A DNA stretch of 64,000 nucleotides from assembly GCF_023509015.1 (NCBI RefSeq), contig NZ_CP094975.1, forward strand, positions 3,651,501 through 3,715,500. Direction: 5' to 3'. The notes under the pieces were generated by a model, which did not search any database, had not been told where the DNA came from, and was given only the letters and a program-made list of their open reading frames with translations. Position numbers and translations under genes: made by a program. Shown here piece by piece: positions 27,977 through 36,924 of the stretch. Position 1 is the stretch's first letter. Every line of letters begins with the position of its first letter. This stretch comes from Pseudomonas abieticivorans (GTDB lineage: Bacteria; Pseudomonadota; Gammaproteobacteria; Pseudomonadales; Pseudomonadaceae).

Positions 27977-30031
27977 TCAGCCCTGCAGGGTGGCGGCACG
28001 GTTGCGTTGCGCCTGCTTCAGGAAAGCCGTCAACTCTCGCGCTGGCAGCGGTTTGCTGTAGTGGTAACCCTGGCCCTCGTGGCAGCCTTCGGAAATCACG
28101 TACGCCTCTTGCTCGGCGGTTTCCACGCCTTCGGCAATCACCTGCATCCCCAGGCTTTTGCCCAGCTGAATGATCGCCCGCACGATGGTGGCGTCGTCAT
28201 CGTCATCGATCAGGTCCTGCACGAAGCTCTTGTCGATCTTGATCTTGTCCAGGGGCAGGGACTTGAGGTAGCTGAGCGACGAATAACCGGTGCCGAAGTC
28301 GTCGATGGCGATCAGCGCGCCGGAGCGGCGCAGGCTCAGCAGGTGCTGGGCGGCGGTGCTGATGTCTTCCATCAGGCCGGTCTCGGTAACTTCCAGCTCC
28401 AGGCTGCGCGGCGGCAGGCGGTAGATTTGCAGCAGGTTGTTGACCACCCGTGGCAGCTCCGCGTGGTGCAGTTGCACGGTGGACAGGTTGGCCGCCATGC
28501 GCAGGTCGAAGCCTTGGTCGAGCCATTCGCGCAGTTGCTTGCAGGCCTGGTCGAGCACCCATTCGCCAATGGCGATGATGCTGCCATTCTGCTCGGCCAG
28601 GGGGATGAACTGGTCGGGCGGGATCAAGCCGAGTTCCGGGTGCTGCCAGCGGATCAACGCTTCGACGCCGACGATGCGGTGGTCGCGGTAGCTGATCTGC
28701 GGCTGGTACACCAGGAACAGTTGGTCGCGGGCCAAGGCTTCGCGCAGGTCTTTTTCCATCTCGCGGCGCTTGCGCATCTCGCTGTCGACGCTGGCGATGT
28801 AGAACTGGTAGCGATTGCGCGAGCGCGACTTGGCAAGGGTCATGGTCTGTTCGGCTTTTTGCAGCAGCTTCTCGGTGCTGTCGCCGTCTTCGGGGAACAG
28901 GGTGATGCCGATGGTGGCGCGCAGGCGAATCTCGTGGGGGTTCAGATCGAAGGCCGCTTCCAGGTCATCGAGGATGTTTTGCGCCAGTTCCGCCGCCTGG
29001 TAGGGCTGGTCGATGTCGGCCTGCACCAGCGCGAACTGGTCGCCGCCCAGGCGGGCCAGTGCGCCGAGCCGGCCGCTGTGGGCGCGCAGACGGTCGGCCA
29101 GGGCCAGCAGCAACTGGTCGCCGATCTGGTAGCTGAACTGTTCGTTGATGCCTTTGAAGTCGTCCAGCCCCACGCACAACACGGCCACGCGGCGCTGCAG
29201 GCGGCCAGCGTCCACCAGGATCTTGTCCAGTTGCTGCTGCAGTTGCTGACGGTTGGGCAGGCCGGTGAGAAAGTCGTACTGGGCCATGCGCAGCAAGCTG
29301 TTTTCGGCTTCATGACGCAAGTGGGTGTTGCGTTCGATGGATTCGAGCAGTTGGTTGGCGGTGTTGATCCACTGGCCCAGCTCGTTGGTTTCATGGCCCT
29401 TGAGCAGCGGCAGCTTGTGCTGGCTGGGGCGGTCTGGGTTGATCTGAGCCAAATGCTTGATGATCTGCGACAGTGGCTTGGTCAGCAGCCAGTGATAGAC
29501 CAGGTACAACACCAGGCCCATGGCCAAGGCGCGTAGCACCCCGGAGACGAAAATGATCACCGAACTGGTAATGAACGCCTGCCCATAGGTGGCCGTGTCC
29601 AGGGTAATGCTCAGGTCGCCGTAGTATTCGCTGTAGGGGCCGCGGCCCACCAGTTGCGTGGTGAAGCTGCGCTCCTCGCCCAGGATCGGGTCGGTCAGCC
29701 AGCGGGTGGCCAGTTGCAGTGGCTCGCGGGACTTTTCCGCCAGCATGGTTTCGTTGGGGTGGCCGATGGAGGCCATGCGCACGGCGTCGTCCTGAAACAG
29801 GCCTTCGATCACCTGCATGCCCATTTCCCGGTCGAGGCTGTACACCGCCTGTGTAGATGGGTCGCGGAACATGCCAAGGATACGCTCGGCGTCGCTGGAG
29901 ATGGCCTGGCGGGTTTTGTGCACGTCGAAGACGATTTGCGCGCAACTGAGCACGACACCCACAATCAGCGCCGACAACAACACGACCCGCAGCAACTTGA
30001 CCGACAAGCTGTTTTTGAGTTCCAGCTTCAA
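27977..30031 (-). CDS. bifA: Cyclic-di-GMP phosphodiesterase BifA-like (degenerate GGDEF plus EAL)
   Basis: The 684-residue protein has membrane helices at about 11-33 and 153-180 around a periplasmic region, a HAMP-like linker, a GGDEF domain whose active loop reads GGDQF (329-333), and an EAL domain with VEALIRWQHPELG (EAL 457-459), DDFGTGYSSLSYL and DKIKIDKSFV. BifA of P. aeruginosa has the same GGDQF loop and acts as a c-di-GMP phosphodiesterase that restrains biofilm formation and promotes swarming. The neighbouring imelysin and sodB genes match the PA4367 context. The start follows AAGGAATAG weakly; MKLELKNSLS is the natural N-terminus. It is transcribed on its own. Confidence 0.87.
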   Translation of the reverse strand: MKLELKNSLSVKLLRVVLLSALIVGVVLSCAQIVFDVHKTRQAISSDAERILGMFRDPSTQAVYSLDREMGMQVIEGLFQDDAVRMASIGHPNETMLAEKSREPLQLATRWLTDPILGEERSFTTQLVGRGPYSEYYGDLSITLDTATYGQAFITSSVIIFVSGVLRALAMGLVLYLVYHWLLTKPLSQIIKHLAQINPDRPSQHKLPLLKGHETNELGQWINTANQLLESIERNTHLRHEAENSLLRMAQYDFLTGLPNRQQLQQQLDKILVDAGRLQRRVAVLCVGLDDFKGINEQFSYQIGDQLLLALADRLRAHSGRLGALARLGGDQFALVQADIDQPYQAAELAQNILDDLEAAFDLNPHEIRLRATIGITLFPEDGDSTEKLLQKAEQTMTLAKSRSRNRYQFYIASVDSEMRKRREMEKDLREALARDQLFLVYQPQISYRDHRIVGVEALIRWQHPELGLIPPDQFIPLAEQNGSIIAIGEWVLDQACKQLREWLDQGFDLRMAANLSTVQLHHAELPRVVNNLLQIYRLPPRSLELEVTETGLMEDISTAAQHLLSLRRSGALIAIDDFGTGYSSLSYLKSLPLDKIKIDKSFVQDLIDDDDDATIVRAIIQLGKSLGMQVIAEGVETAEQEAYVISEGCHEGQGYHYSKPLPARELTAFLKQAQRNRAATLQG

Positions 30032-30282
30032 AGGGCTATTCCTTGTTCCACAGCGAGCAGTGTCAGTGTGCCACCATTGTTGGCAATCCCGTAACGGCAG
30101 TCAAAGGAAGAATCGAGCTTATCCAGTATGGGTGGTGTAGATGAATACGGTGAAGGTTTTCGCCCATTTACTGTGTCGGTCGTTGACCGCTGAAACTTGA
30201 GCGCAGTGGCGCACTTTTCCCAATCCTTGATCTTAGCGTGCTCTGCGCCGGGGGCAAGAGGGCAAATGCCATCGGGCAGGCG

Positions 30283-30310
30283 AAAAAAAACCCGGCCAGG
30301 CCGGGTTTCT
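30283..30310 (-). terminator. Rho-independent terminator after sodB
   Basis: CCCGGCC and GGCCGGG form a tight stem with a one-base centre (AAACCCGGCCTGGCCGGG on the minus strand), followed by an eight-T run. Confidence 0.88.
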
Positions 30311-30326
30311 TCAGAAACGCTGCAGC

Positions 30327-30923
30327 TTAGGCAGTGAAGGATTTGCCTTCGAATTGCTCAGCCACGAATTTCCAGTTCACCAGGTTCCAGAACGCTTCTA
30401 CATACTTCGGACGCACGTTGCGGTAGTCGATGTAGTAGGCGTGTTCCCAGACGTCGCAGGTCAGCAGCGGGGTGTCGCCGCTGGTCAGCGGGTTGCCGGC
30501 GCCGATGGTGCTGGCCAGGGCCAGGGAGCCGTCGGCCTTTTTCACCAGCCAGCCCCAGCCGGAGCCGAAGGTGCCGATGGAGGTCTTGCTGAACTCTTCC
30601 TTGAACTTGTCGAACGAACCGAACGAGGCGTTGATGGCTTCAGCCAGTGCGCCGGTCGGTTGGCCGCCGGCGTTTGGCGCCAGGCAGTTCCAGTAGAAGG
30701 TGTGGTTCCAGACCTGAGCGGCGTTGTTGAAGATGCCACCCGAGGAAGTCTTGACGATTTCTTCCAGGGTCTTGCCTTCGAACTCGGTGCCTGGCACCAG
30801 GTTGTTCAGGTTCACGACATAGGTGTTGTGGTGCTTGTCGTGGTGAAATTCCAGTGTTTCCTTGGAGATGTGCGGCTGCAGGGCATCGTGTGCGTAGGGC
30901 AGCGGCGGCAATTCGAAAGCCAT
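30327..30923 (-). CDS. sodB: Superoxide dismutase [Fe]
   Basis: The 198-residue protein begins [15 protein letters not shown] and has the metal ligands in [17 protein letters not shown] and [11 protein letters not shown] (DxWEHxYY, the Fe/Mn-SOD signature). [14 protein letters not shown], with Ala-Gln before the helix, and the short length fit the iron type. It disproportionates superoxide in the cytosol. ATTAGGAGAATTACC precedes the ATG at 30923; a frame open further upstream has no such ribosome site. Genes bifA downstream and the LysE-type exporter upstream match the P. aeruginosa order. Confidence 0.97.
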   Translation of the reverse strand: MAFELPPLPYAHDALQPHISKETLEFHHDKHHNTYVVNLNNLVPGTEFEGKTLEEIVKTSSGGIFNNAAQVWNHTFYWNCLAPNAGGQPTGALAEAINASFGSFDKFKEEFSKTSIGTFGSGWGWLVKKADGSLALASTIGAGNPLTSGDTPLLTCDVWEHAYYIDYRNVRPKYVEAFWNLVNWKFVAEQFEGKSFTA

Positions 30924-31113
30924 GGTAATTCTCCTAATCAGGTCTGTTGCGGTTTGCGCAAGGCCGATCACGGGCGGCCAGATATACGCCGGGGAGTTTG
31001 TACTCTTTGCGGCGCAGGGTTTGGATCATAGCACCGGGGCAGGGCCATAACCACGCAACAACTGTGTGGGAAAGAGGTTCCAGAGCCTTTGCGCTACCCG
31101 GATGAGCGGGCCG

Positions 31114-31713
31114 TCAGCCGCGAATCAGCTGTGCGGCCACGGCAAACATCATCACTGCCACCAGCAGGTCCAACAGCCGCCAGGTGGCCGGCCGCGCCAG
31201 CCAAGGGGCCAGCCAGGCGGCGCCCAGGGCCAGGGTGAAGAACCACAGCAGCGAGGCGCTGGCGGCGCCGGCCACGTAGGCACCGGGCTCGGTTTGCTGG
31301 GCGCCGAGGGAACCGATCAGCAACACCGTGTCCAGGTACACGTGGGGGTTGAGCAAGGTGACCGCCAGTGCGCTCAGCAGCACTGCGCGGCGCGAGCGTT
31401 GGCCGCTGCCATCGCCCTGTTGCAGGCTTTGTTTCGAGCAGGCGCGGCGCAGTGCCTTGCTGCCGTACCACAGCAGGAATATAACGCCACCCCAACGCGC
31501 CACCGCCAGCAAGGTCGGGTTCTGCGCCAGCACGGTGGCCAGGCCGAACACGCCTGCGGCGACCAACAGCGCATCACACAGCACGCATAACAGGGCCACC
31601 GGCAGGTGATGTTCGCGGCGCAGGCTTTGCGCAAGTACGAAGGCGTTCTGGGTGCCGATCGCCATGATCAGCCCGGCGGCCACCAGCAGGCCGTTGAGAT
31701 AGCTTTGCCACAT
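31114..31713 (-). CDS. LysE/ArgO family amino-acid exporter
   Basis: The 199-residue protein has six hydrophobic segments and starts MWQSYLNGLLVAAGLIMAIG, followed by TQNAFVLAQSL, the LysE-family signature near residue 20-30. The conserved ALAVTLLNPHVYLDTVLLIG loop is also present. ArgO-type members export arginine or lysine. The start at 31713 is preceded by AAGGGAGAAACCTGACT. It is divergent from an argP gene 90 bases away, the usual arrangement in which ArgP activates the exporter in response to basic amino acids. Confidence 0.88.
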   Translation of the reverse strand: MWQSYLNGLLVAAGLIMAIGTQNAFVLAQSLRREHHLPVALLCVLCDALLVAAGVFGLATVLAQNPTLLAVARWGGVIFLLWYGSKALRRACSKQSLQQGDGSGQRSRRAVLLSALAVTLLNPHVYLDTVLLIGSLGAQQTEPGAYVAGAASASLLWFFTLALGAAWLAPWLARPATWRLLDLLVAVMMFAVAAQLIRG

Positions 31714-31803
31714 AGTCAGGTTTCTCCCTTGCAATGCTGGGATTGTCAGGCGTGGCGGTGTATAAGAAAAACCAATATTGCTGATCGCTCATTAGGAAAA
31801 TCG

Positions 31804-32724
31804 ATGTTCGATTACAAACTGCTCTCGGCCCTGGCGGCCGTGGTCGAGCAGGCCGGTTTCGAACGGGCTGCCCAGGTGCTTGGGCTGTCGCAGTCGGCGG
31901 TGTCGCAGCGCATCAAGTTGCTGGAGGCGCGGGTCGGCCAACCGGTGCTGGTGCGCGCCACGCCGCCAGAGCCCACCGAGATTGGCCGCCGCCTGCTCAA
32001 CCATGTGCAGCAAGTGCGCCTGTTGGAGGGCGACCTGCAAAGCCAGGTGCCGGCGCTGGACGAGGAGGGCGTACCGCAACGCCTGCGCATTGCCTTGAAT
32101 GCCGATAGCCTGGCCACTTGGTGGGCGTCGTCGGTGGGCCAGTTTTGCGCGCAACGCCAGTTGCTGCTCGATTTGGTGGTAGAGGATCAGGACGTCGGCC
32201 TCAAACGCATGCGCGCCGGTGACGTGGCGGCCTGCCTATGCGCCGCCGAACGGCCGGTGGCCGGTGCGCGCAGCGAGTTGCTGGGGGCTATGCGCTACCG
32301 GGCGCTGGCAAGCCCGGCATTCATGCAGCGCCACTTTGCCGACGGCCAGGTGATCGAACGGCTGGCTCGCACGCCGGCCATCGTCTTTGGCCCGGACGAC
32401 CTGTTGCAGCATCGCTACATGTCGTCGTTGGGCCTGGATGGCGCTTTCCAGCATCATTTATGTCCCTCCTCGGAGGGTTTCATACGTCTCACCGAGGCGG
32501 GTTTGGGCTGGGGCCTGGTGCCGGAGTTGCAGGTGCGCGAGCAACTGGCCCAAGGGCGCCTGGTAGAGCTGTTGCCGGAAAATCCGATTGATGTGCCTTT
32601 GTATTGGCATCATTGGCGCAATGGCGGGCAATTGCTGGGACAATTGACCGAACACCTGGCGGGGCAAGCCCGGCAGTGGCTGGTGCAAGAGCAACTTTTG
32701 GAAACAAGGCGGAGCGGTCAATGA
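31804..32724 (+). CDS. argP: LysR-type regulator ArgP (IciA)
   Basis: The 306-residue protein has the LysR helix-turn-helix (AALAAVVEQAGFERAAQVLG, LSQSAVSQRIKLLE) at residues 8-50 and an effector-binding domain (LNADSLATWW, RYRALASPAFMQRHF, GLGWGLVPELQV). ArgP senses lysine and arginine and activates argO/lysE-type exporters. The ATG at 31804 follows TTAGGAAAATCG. Its stop overlaps the next ATG (ATGA at 32721). The promoter region shared with the exporter (31714-31803) should hold the ArgP site. Confidence 0.9.
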   Translation: MFDYKLLSALAAVVEQAGFERAAQVLGLSQSAVSQRIKLLEARVGQPVLVRATPPEPTEIGRRLLNHVQQVRLLEGDLQSQVPALDEEGVPQRLRIALNADSLATWWASSVGQFCAQRQLLLDLVVEDQDVGLKRMRAGDVAACLCAAERPVAGARSELLGAMRYRALASPAFMQRHFADGQVIERLARTPAIVFGPDDLLQHRYMSSLGLDGAFQHHLCPSSEGFIRLTEAGLGWGLVPELQVREQLAQGRLVELLPENPIDVPLYWHHWRNGGQLLGQLTEHLAGQARQWLVQEQLLETRRSGQ

Positions 32725-33722
32725 AAATTCTGGTCACCGGCGCGAGCGGCTTCATCGGCGGGCGCTTTGCGCGCCATGCCCTGGAGCAAGGGCTTGAGGT
32801 TCGCGTCAACGGGCGCCGCGCCGAAGGTGTCGAACACCTGGTCAAGCGCGGCGCGCAGTTCGTCCAGGGCGACCTGACCGACCCGGACCTGGCGCGCCGC
32901 CTATGCATCGGCGTCGAGGCGGTGGTGCATTGCGCCGGGGCCGTGGGCCAATGGGGGCGTTACCAGGACTTTTATCGGGGTAACGTCGAGGTCACCGAAA
33001 ACGTGGTCGAGGCGTGCCTCAAGGAGCATGTGCGACGCCTGGTGCACCTGTCCTCGCCGTCGATTTATTTCGATGGCCGGTCGCACCTGGGGATTCGTGA
33101 GGAACAAGTGCCCAAGCGCTTTTTCGATCACTACAGCAAGACCAAATTCATGGCCGAGCAAAAAGTGTTCGGCGCCGCCGAATTCGGCCTGCAAGTGCTG
33201 GCGCTGCGCCCGCGCATGGTCACCGGTGCCGGTGACATGAGCATTTTCCCGAGGCTGTTGAAAATGCAGCACAAAAATCGCCTGGCCATCATCGGCAACG
33301 GTTTGAACAAGGTCGACTTCACCAGCATCCAGAACCTCAACGATGCCCTGGTCAGCGCCCTGCACGTGGGCGAGGCCGCCTTGGGCAAAGCCTACAACAT
33401 CAGCAACGGTGCACCGGTGCCGGTGTGGGACGTGGTCAACTACGTGATGCGCCAGGTGCACCTGCCCCAGGTCACGCGTTATCGTTCCTTTGGCCTGGGC
33501 TACAGCGCCGCCGCGTTGAACGAGTTCGCCTGCTTGCTGTGGCCCGGCCGGCCGCAACCGACCCTGTCGCGCCTGGGGATGCATATCATGAACAAGGATT
33601 TCACGTTGGACATCGCCCGCGCCAGGCATCATTTGGATTACGCTCCCACGGTCAGCCTGTGGGCGGCATTGGATGAGTTCTGCGGCTGGTGGAAGGCGCA
33701 AGAGCACCGCGGCCGCCAATGA
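32721..33722 (+). CDS. NAD(P)-dependent epimerase/dehydratase family oxidoreductase (extended SDR)
   Basis: The 333-residue protein starts MKILVTGASGFIGGRFARHAL (GxxGxxG), has HLSSPSIYFDGR and the catalytic pair in YSKTKFMAE (YxxxK), and shows the 3-beta-hydroxysteroid dehydrogenase-like middle RPRMVTGAGDMSIFPRLL. The substrate is unknown. It overlaps the argP stop by 4 bases, which suggests coupling, although no functional tie to arginine is evident. Confidence 0.85.
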   Translation: MKILVTGASGFIGGRFARHALEQGLEVRVNGRRAEGVEHLVKRGAQFVQGDLTDPDLARRLCIGVEAVVHCAGAVGQWGRYQDFYRGNVEVTENVVEACLKEHVRRLVHLSSPSIYFDGRSHLGIREEQVPKRFFDHYSKTKFMAEQKVFGAAEFGLQVLALRPRMVTGAGDMSIFPRLLKMQHKNRLAIIGNGLNKVDFTSIQNLNDALVSALHVGEAALGKAYNISNGAPVPVWDVVNYVMRQVHLPQVTRYRSFGLGYSAAALNEFACLLWPGRPQPTLSRLGMHIMNKDFTLDIARARHHLDYAPTVSLWAALDEFCGWWKAQEHRGRQ

Positions 33723-33786
33723 GTGAACCGAGGCGCGATTGGGCACTCTATTTGGCCATTATTTCTGATTCATAAGGGTTCAGTTC

Positions 33787-34629
33787 ATGCGTAACGATGC
33801 TCGTGACGATGATTTCGAGAATGTCCCCAGCCTGACCGCCAACGCGCGTGATGACGACGATTTCGAGCCCGCCCCGGCTGCTCGCGAGCGCACCACGGTG
33901 TACTCGCGCACAACCCCTGTGATCAAGGTCAAGGGCCCCAGCACGGGCGGCCTTTGGGCCTTGGTAGGGGCGTTGTTCATCGCATTGGCGGGGTTGGGTT
34001 GGTGGAGCTTCCAGCAGATCTCGCTGATGGAGCAGCAATTGGTCGCCACCCAGGAGAGCTTTGCGCGCATCAGCGAAGAAGCGGCGGGGCGCCTGCAAGC
34101 GATCACTGGCAAGGTCACGGCCACCGAGTCCAGCGCCACCAGTGGCAGCGAAGAGCTCAAGCAGCAGATCAAACAATTGCAGGGGCAATTGCTGGATCAG
34201 ACCAAGCAACAGGAGCAAGGCGTGGCCGGCATTCAAAGCGGCCTGGAAAAACGCATCGAGCAAGCACTGGCGCAATCGGCCGCCCAGCAGGCCACCAATG
34301 AACAGCTGCAAGCTCAGGTCAAAAGCCTGACGGCCGACCTCGCTGCCTTGAAAGGTGACCAGGCGGACAAGGGCAAGCTGGATGCCCAGCTCAAGGCCAT
34401 GGACGCCGATATCGCGGCGCTGAAGAAACAGGGGAACCCGGGGGTGCGCCTGGAAAGCATCGAACAGGATTTGGTGGTGCTCAAAAGCGAAGTGGAAAAC
34501 CGCCCGGCAACGCCCAATGGCACCAATACAGCCGAGTTCGATTCGTTTCGCGGGCAGACCACGCGCAACTTGAACACCCTGCAGAGCCAGATTCAGAATT
34601 TGCAGCAGCAGATCAATACGCGTCGCTAG
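33787..34629 (+). CDS. Membrane-anchored coiled-coil protein of unknown function
   Basis: The 280-residue protein has an acidic, Asp-rich N-terminal part (two repeats of ARDDD and DDFE), one membrane helix (GLWALVGALFIALAGLGWW, about 56-74) and a long periplasmic coiled coil (QQLVATQESF to IQNLQQQINTRR) rich in Gln. The layout resembles cell-envelope scaffolds, but I recognise no domain. A bidirectional terminator follows directly. Confidence 0.75.
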   Translation: MRNDARDDDFENVPSLTANARDDDDFEPAPAARERTTVYSRTTPVIKVKGPSTGGLWALVGALFIALAGLGWWSFQQISLMEQQLVATQESFARISEEAAGRLQAITGKVTATESSATSGSEELKQQIKQLQGQLLDQTKQQEQGVAGIQSGLEKRIEQALAQSAAQQATNEQLQAQVKSLTADLAALKGDQADKGKLDAQLKAMDADIAALKKQGNPGVRLESIEQDLVVLKSEVENRPATPNGTNTAEFDSFRGQTTRNLNTLQSQIQNLQQQINTRR

Positions 34630-34645
34630 CCGATGGCCCCAACGC

Positions 34646-34675
34646 AAAAGCCCCGGCTGTCAGGCCGGGGCTTTT
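34646..34675. terminator. Bidirectional terminator between the coiled-coil gene and xenB
   Basis: AAAAGCCCCGGC and GCCGGGGCTTTT form a 12-bp stem around TGTCAG. T tracts occur on both strands. It serves the two convergent genes. Confidence 0.9.
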
Positions 34676-34678
34676 CAT

Positions 34679-35728
34679 TTACAGCGTCGGGTAATCCAGG
34701 TAACCCACTGGCCCCGAACCGTAGAACGTTTCTGGGTGCGGTTCATTGAGCGGTGCATCGGCTGCCAAACGTGCTGGCAAATCAGGGTTGGCGATAAACG
34801 GAATACCAAACGCCACCGCGTCGGCGTTGCCGCTGGCCAGCAGTGCGTTGGCGCTTTGCTTGGTGAAGCGTTCGTTAGCGATATAGACGCCGCCGAAAGC
34901 TGCCTTGAGCGCCGCGCCGATGCTGTCGTCGGCCTGTTTTTCACGGGCGCAGATATACGCCACGCCACGCTTGCCCAATTCGCTGGCCACGTAGCTGAAA
35001 GTTTCCAGGCGGTTGGCGTCGCCCATGTCGTGGGAGTCGGCGCGCGGTGCCAGGTGCATGCCCACGCGGTCGGCGCCCCACACCTGGATCACGGCATCGG
35101 TCACTTCCAGCATCAACCGCGCACGGTTTTCCAGTGAACCACCGTATTGGTCGGTGCGCTGGTTGGTGCTGCTCTGCAGGAACTGGTCGAGCAGGTAGCC
35201 GTTGGCGCCGTGCACTTCAACGCCATCGAAGCCTGCGACCTTGGCGTTCTCGGCGCCCTGGCGATAGGCCTCAACGATGTCGGCGATTTCAGCGGTTTCC
35301 AGGGCGCGTGGCGTCGGGAACTCGGTGATCGGGCGCACCAGGCTGACGTGGCCGGCCGGCTTGATGGCGCTTGGCGCGACCGGGGTTTCGCCGTTCAGGT
35401 AGCTTTCATGGGAGATGCGCCCCACGTGCCACAGTTGCAAGGCGATGCGGCCCCCTGCGGCGTGCACGGCCTTGGTGATGTTGGTCCAGCCACGCACCTG
35501 GTCGTTGGACCAGATGCCCGGGGTGTCGGGGTAGCCCACGCCCATCGGGGTGACCGAGGTGGCTTCGGTAAGGATCAGGCCGGCACTGGCGCGTTGCACG
35601 TAGTACTCGGCCATCAGTGCGTTGGGCACGCGGCCTTCGTCGGCGCGGCAGCGGGTCAGCGGGGCCATGATGATGCGGTTGGGCAGTTGCAGCGCGCCAA
35701 GCTTGATCGGGTCGAAAATCGTGGTCAT
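34679..35728 (-). CDS. xenB: Old-yellow-enzyme family xenobiotic reductase XenB-like
   Basis: The 349-residue FMN enzyme starts MTTIFDPIKLGALQLPNRI and contains APLTRCRAD, LQLWHVGRISHESY, GFDGVEVHGANGYLLDQFL with the substrate-binding HGAN, and TDQYGGSLENRARL. It closely follows XenB of P. fluorescens I-C from memory. Such enzymes reduce nitroesters, nitroaromatics and alpha,beta-unsaturated carbonyls with NADPH. The ATG at 35728 is preferred to the GTG one codon earlier. An ArsR-type regulator lies 72 bases upstream in the same direction. Confidence 0.9.
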   Translation of the reverse strand: MTTIFDPIKLGALQLPNRIIMAPLTRCRADEGRVPNALMAEYYVQRASAGLILTEATSVTPMGVGYPDTPGIWSNDQVRGWTNITKAVHAAGGRIALQLWHVGRISHESYLNGETPVAPSAIKPAGHVSLVRPITEFPTPRALETAEIADIVEAYRQGAENAKVAGFDGVEVHGANGYLLDQFLQSSTNQRTDQYGGSLENRARLMLEVTDAVIQVWGADRVGMHLAPRADSHDMGDANRLETFSYVASELGKRGVAYICAREKQADDSIGAALKAAFGGVYIANERFTKQSANALLASGNADAVAFGIPFIANPDLPARLAADAPLNEPHPETFYGSGPVGYLDYPTL

Positions 35729-35800
35729 CACGTAAATCCTCGTCAGTTCAGTAAGCAGGGGGGGCCAGGGCGAGGCTATTGCCGCCCTGGTTGAACATGT

Positions 35801-36103
35801 TCAGAGCTCATGGCTCATGTGCTTGAGAAAGGCTTGGATGGCCTCTTCGTTGCGTTTGAAAAAGTGCCATTGGCCCACCTTGCGGCTGCTGATCAGCCCG
35901 GCCCGTTGCAGGGTGGCCAGGTGTGCCGATACGGTGGACTGCGACAGGCCGCAGCGTTGGTCGATCTGCCCGGCACACACGCCGTGCTCGCTGCTGTGCA
36001 ACTGGTCGGGGAATTCAACCGCGGGGTTTTTCAACCAGTTGAGGATTTCTCGCCGTACTGGGTGGGCCAGGGCTTTTATTATTTCGTCGAGATCAGGGGG
36101 CAT
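35801..36103 (-). CDS. ArsR-family winged-helix repressor beside xenB
   Basis: The 100-residue protein has an ArsR fold: KALAHPVRREILNWL, a recognition helix CGLSQSTVSAHLATLQRAG and the wing ISSRKVGQWHFFKRNE. Cys residues lie at CAGQ and RCGLS but no CVC metal motif is present, so it may sense an electrophile rather than a metal. It is the likely repressor of xenB, because it is in the same direction directly upstream. Palindromes in the AT-rich gap before its start are candidate operators. Confidence 0.85.
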   Translation of the reverse strand: MPPDLDEIIKALAHPVRREILNWLKNPAVEFPDQLHSSEHGVCAGQIDQRCGLSQSTVSAHLATLQRAGLISSRKVGQWHFFKRNEEAIQAFLKHMSHEL

Positions 36104-36131
36104 GGGGCAATGCTCGGTCAGGTATAACGCT

Positions 36132-36218
36132 ATATCGCGATGGAGCGAAATATATATCTGAAAATCGCGATATACAAATATGATTGCGTGCTAAGTAAAT
36201 TAAAAATCGATATATCGA
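36132..36218. promoter_or_regulatory. Operator-like palindromes between the ArsR-xenB unit and acpH
   Basis: ATATCGCGAT (36132-36141) and its exact complement ATCGCGATAT (36164-36173), and a third palindrome TCGATATATCGA (36207-36218), lie in a sharply AT-rich gap between divergent genes. The first two sit where the ArsR-xenB promoter should be. Three copies of a TATCG...CGATA theme suggest binding sites for the adjacent regulator. Confidence 0.5.
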
Positions 36219-36256
36219 GTTATAACGATATTGTTGCCAAGTGTTAAGCTGCGCTC

Positions 36257-36835
36257 ATGAACTATCTCGCGCACCTCCACCTGGGTGGTCAACAACCCGA
36301 GCAATTGCTGGGCAGCCTGTACGGCGATTTCGTCAAAGGGCGCCTGGAAGGGCGTTACGCGCCTGCTTTGCAGGCGGCCATCCAACTGCATCGGCGCATC
36401 GACGTTTACACCGACAGCCACCCGCTGGTGCTGGGCGCGCTGGCGCGCTTCCCGGCTGAACGCAGACGCTACGCGGGGATTATCGTCGATGTGTTTTTCG
36501 ACCATTGCCTGGCGCGGCATTGGCAGGACTACTGCGACCAGCCCCTGGGGCATTTCACCGGGCGGGTCTACCAGGCGCTGCGCGAGGAGCCCGAGTTGCC
36601 AGGGCGCCTGGCGCGGATAGCGCCGTACATGATTGCCGATGACTGGCTGGGCTCTTATCAGGATTTCGAGATTCTGGAGCAGGTGTTCAACGGCATCGCC
36701 CGGCGCTTGTCCAAACCCGAAGGCATGGCCGGGGCGATGGATGAGGTACGGGCGCTGTATCAGCCGTTGACCGAAGACTTTCGCGCGTTTTACCCCATCC
36801 TCCAAACCTTCGCCCACTCCCAACTGCGTCTGTAG
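36257..36835 (+). CDS. acpH: Acyl-carrier-protein phosphodiesterase AcpH-like
   Basis: The 192-residue protein begins MNYLAHLHLG and carries an HD-like metal site: GDFVKG, LHRRIDVYTDSHP and IIVDVFFDHCLARHW. E. coli AcpH has 193 residues and removes the 4'-phosphopantetheine arm from ACP. Length and motifs agree. The gene is divergent from the ArsR-type gene and ends one base before a REP cluster. Confidence 0.9.
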   Translation: MNYLAHLHLGGQQPEQLLGSLYGDFVKGRLEGRYAPALQAAIQLHRRIDVYTDSHPLVLGALARFPAERRRYAGIIVDVFFDHCLARHWQDYCDQPLGHFTGRVYQALREEPELPGRLARIAPYMIADDWLGSYQDFEILEQVFNGIARRLSKPEGMAGAMDEVRALYQPLTEDFRAFYPILQTFAHSQLRL

Positions 36836-36924
36836 TCGCGGATTTATCCGCGAAAAAGCCGCCGCGGTTTATCTGCAAGCTCAGCGGTATATGCTTCGCG
36901 GATAAATTCGCGCCTACGCGGCGG
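36836..36924. repeat. REP cluster, two palindromes
   Basis: TCGCGGATTTATCCGCGA (36836-36853) is a tight palindrome. A second copy TTCGCGGATAAATTCGCG (36895-36912) follows after about 41 bases, and GCCGCCGCGG... pairs with the closing CGCGGCGGC. The right copy overlaps the 3' end of the olsA-like gene, whose last codons (HRAAA) are encoded by repeat sequence. Confidence 0.85.
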
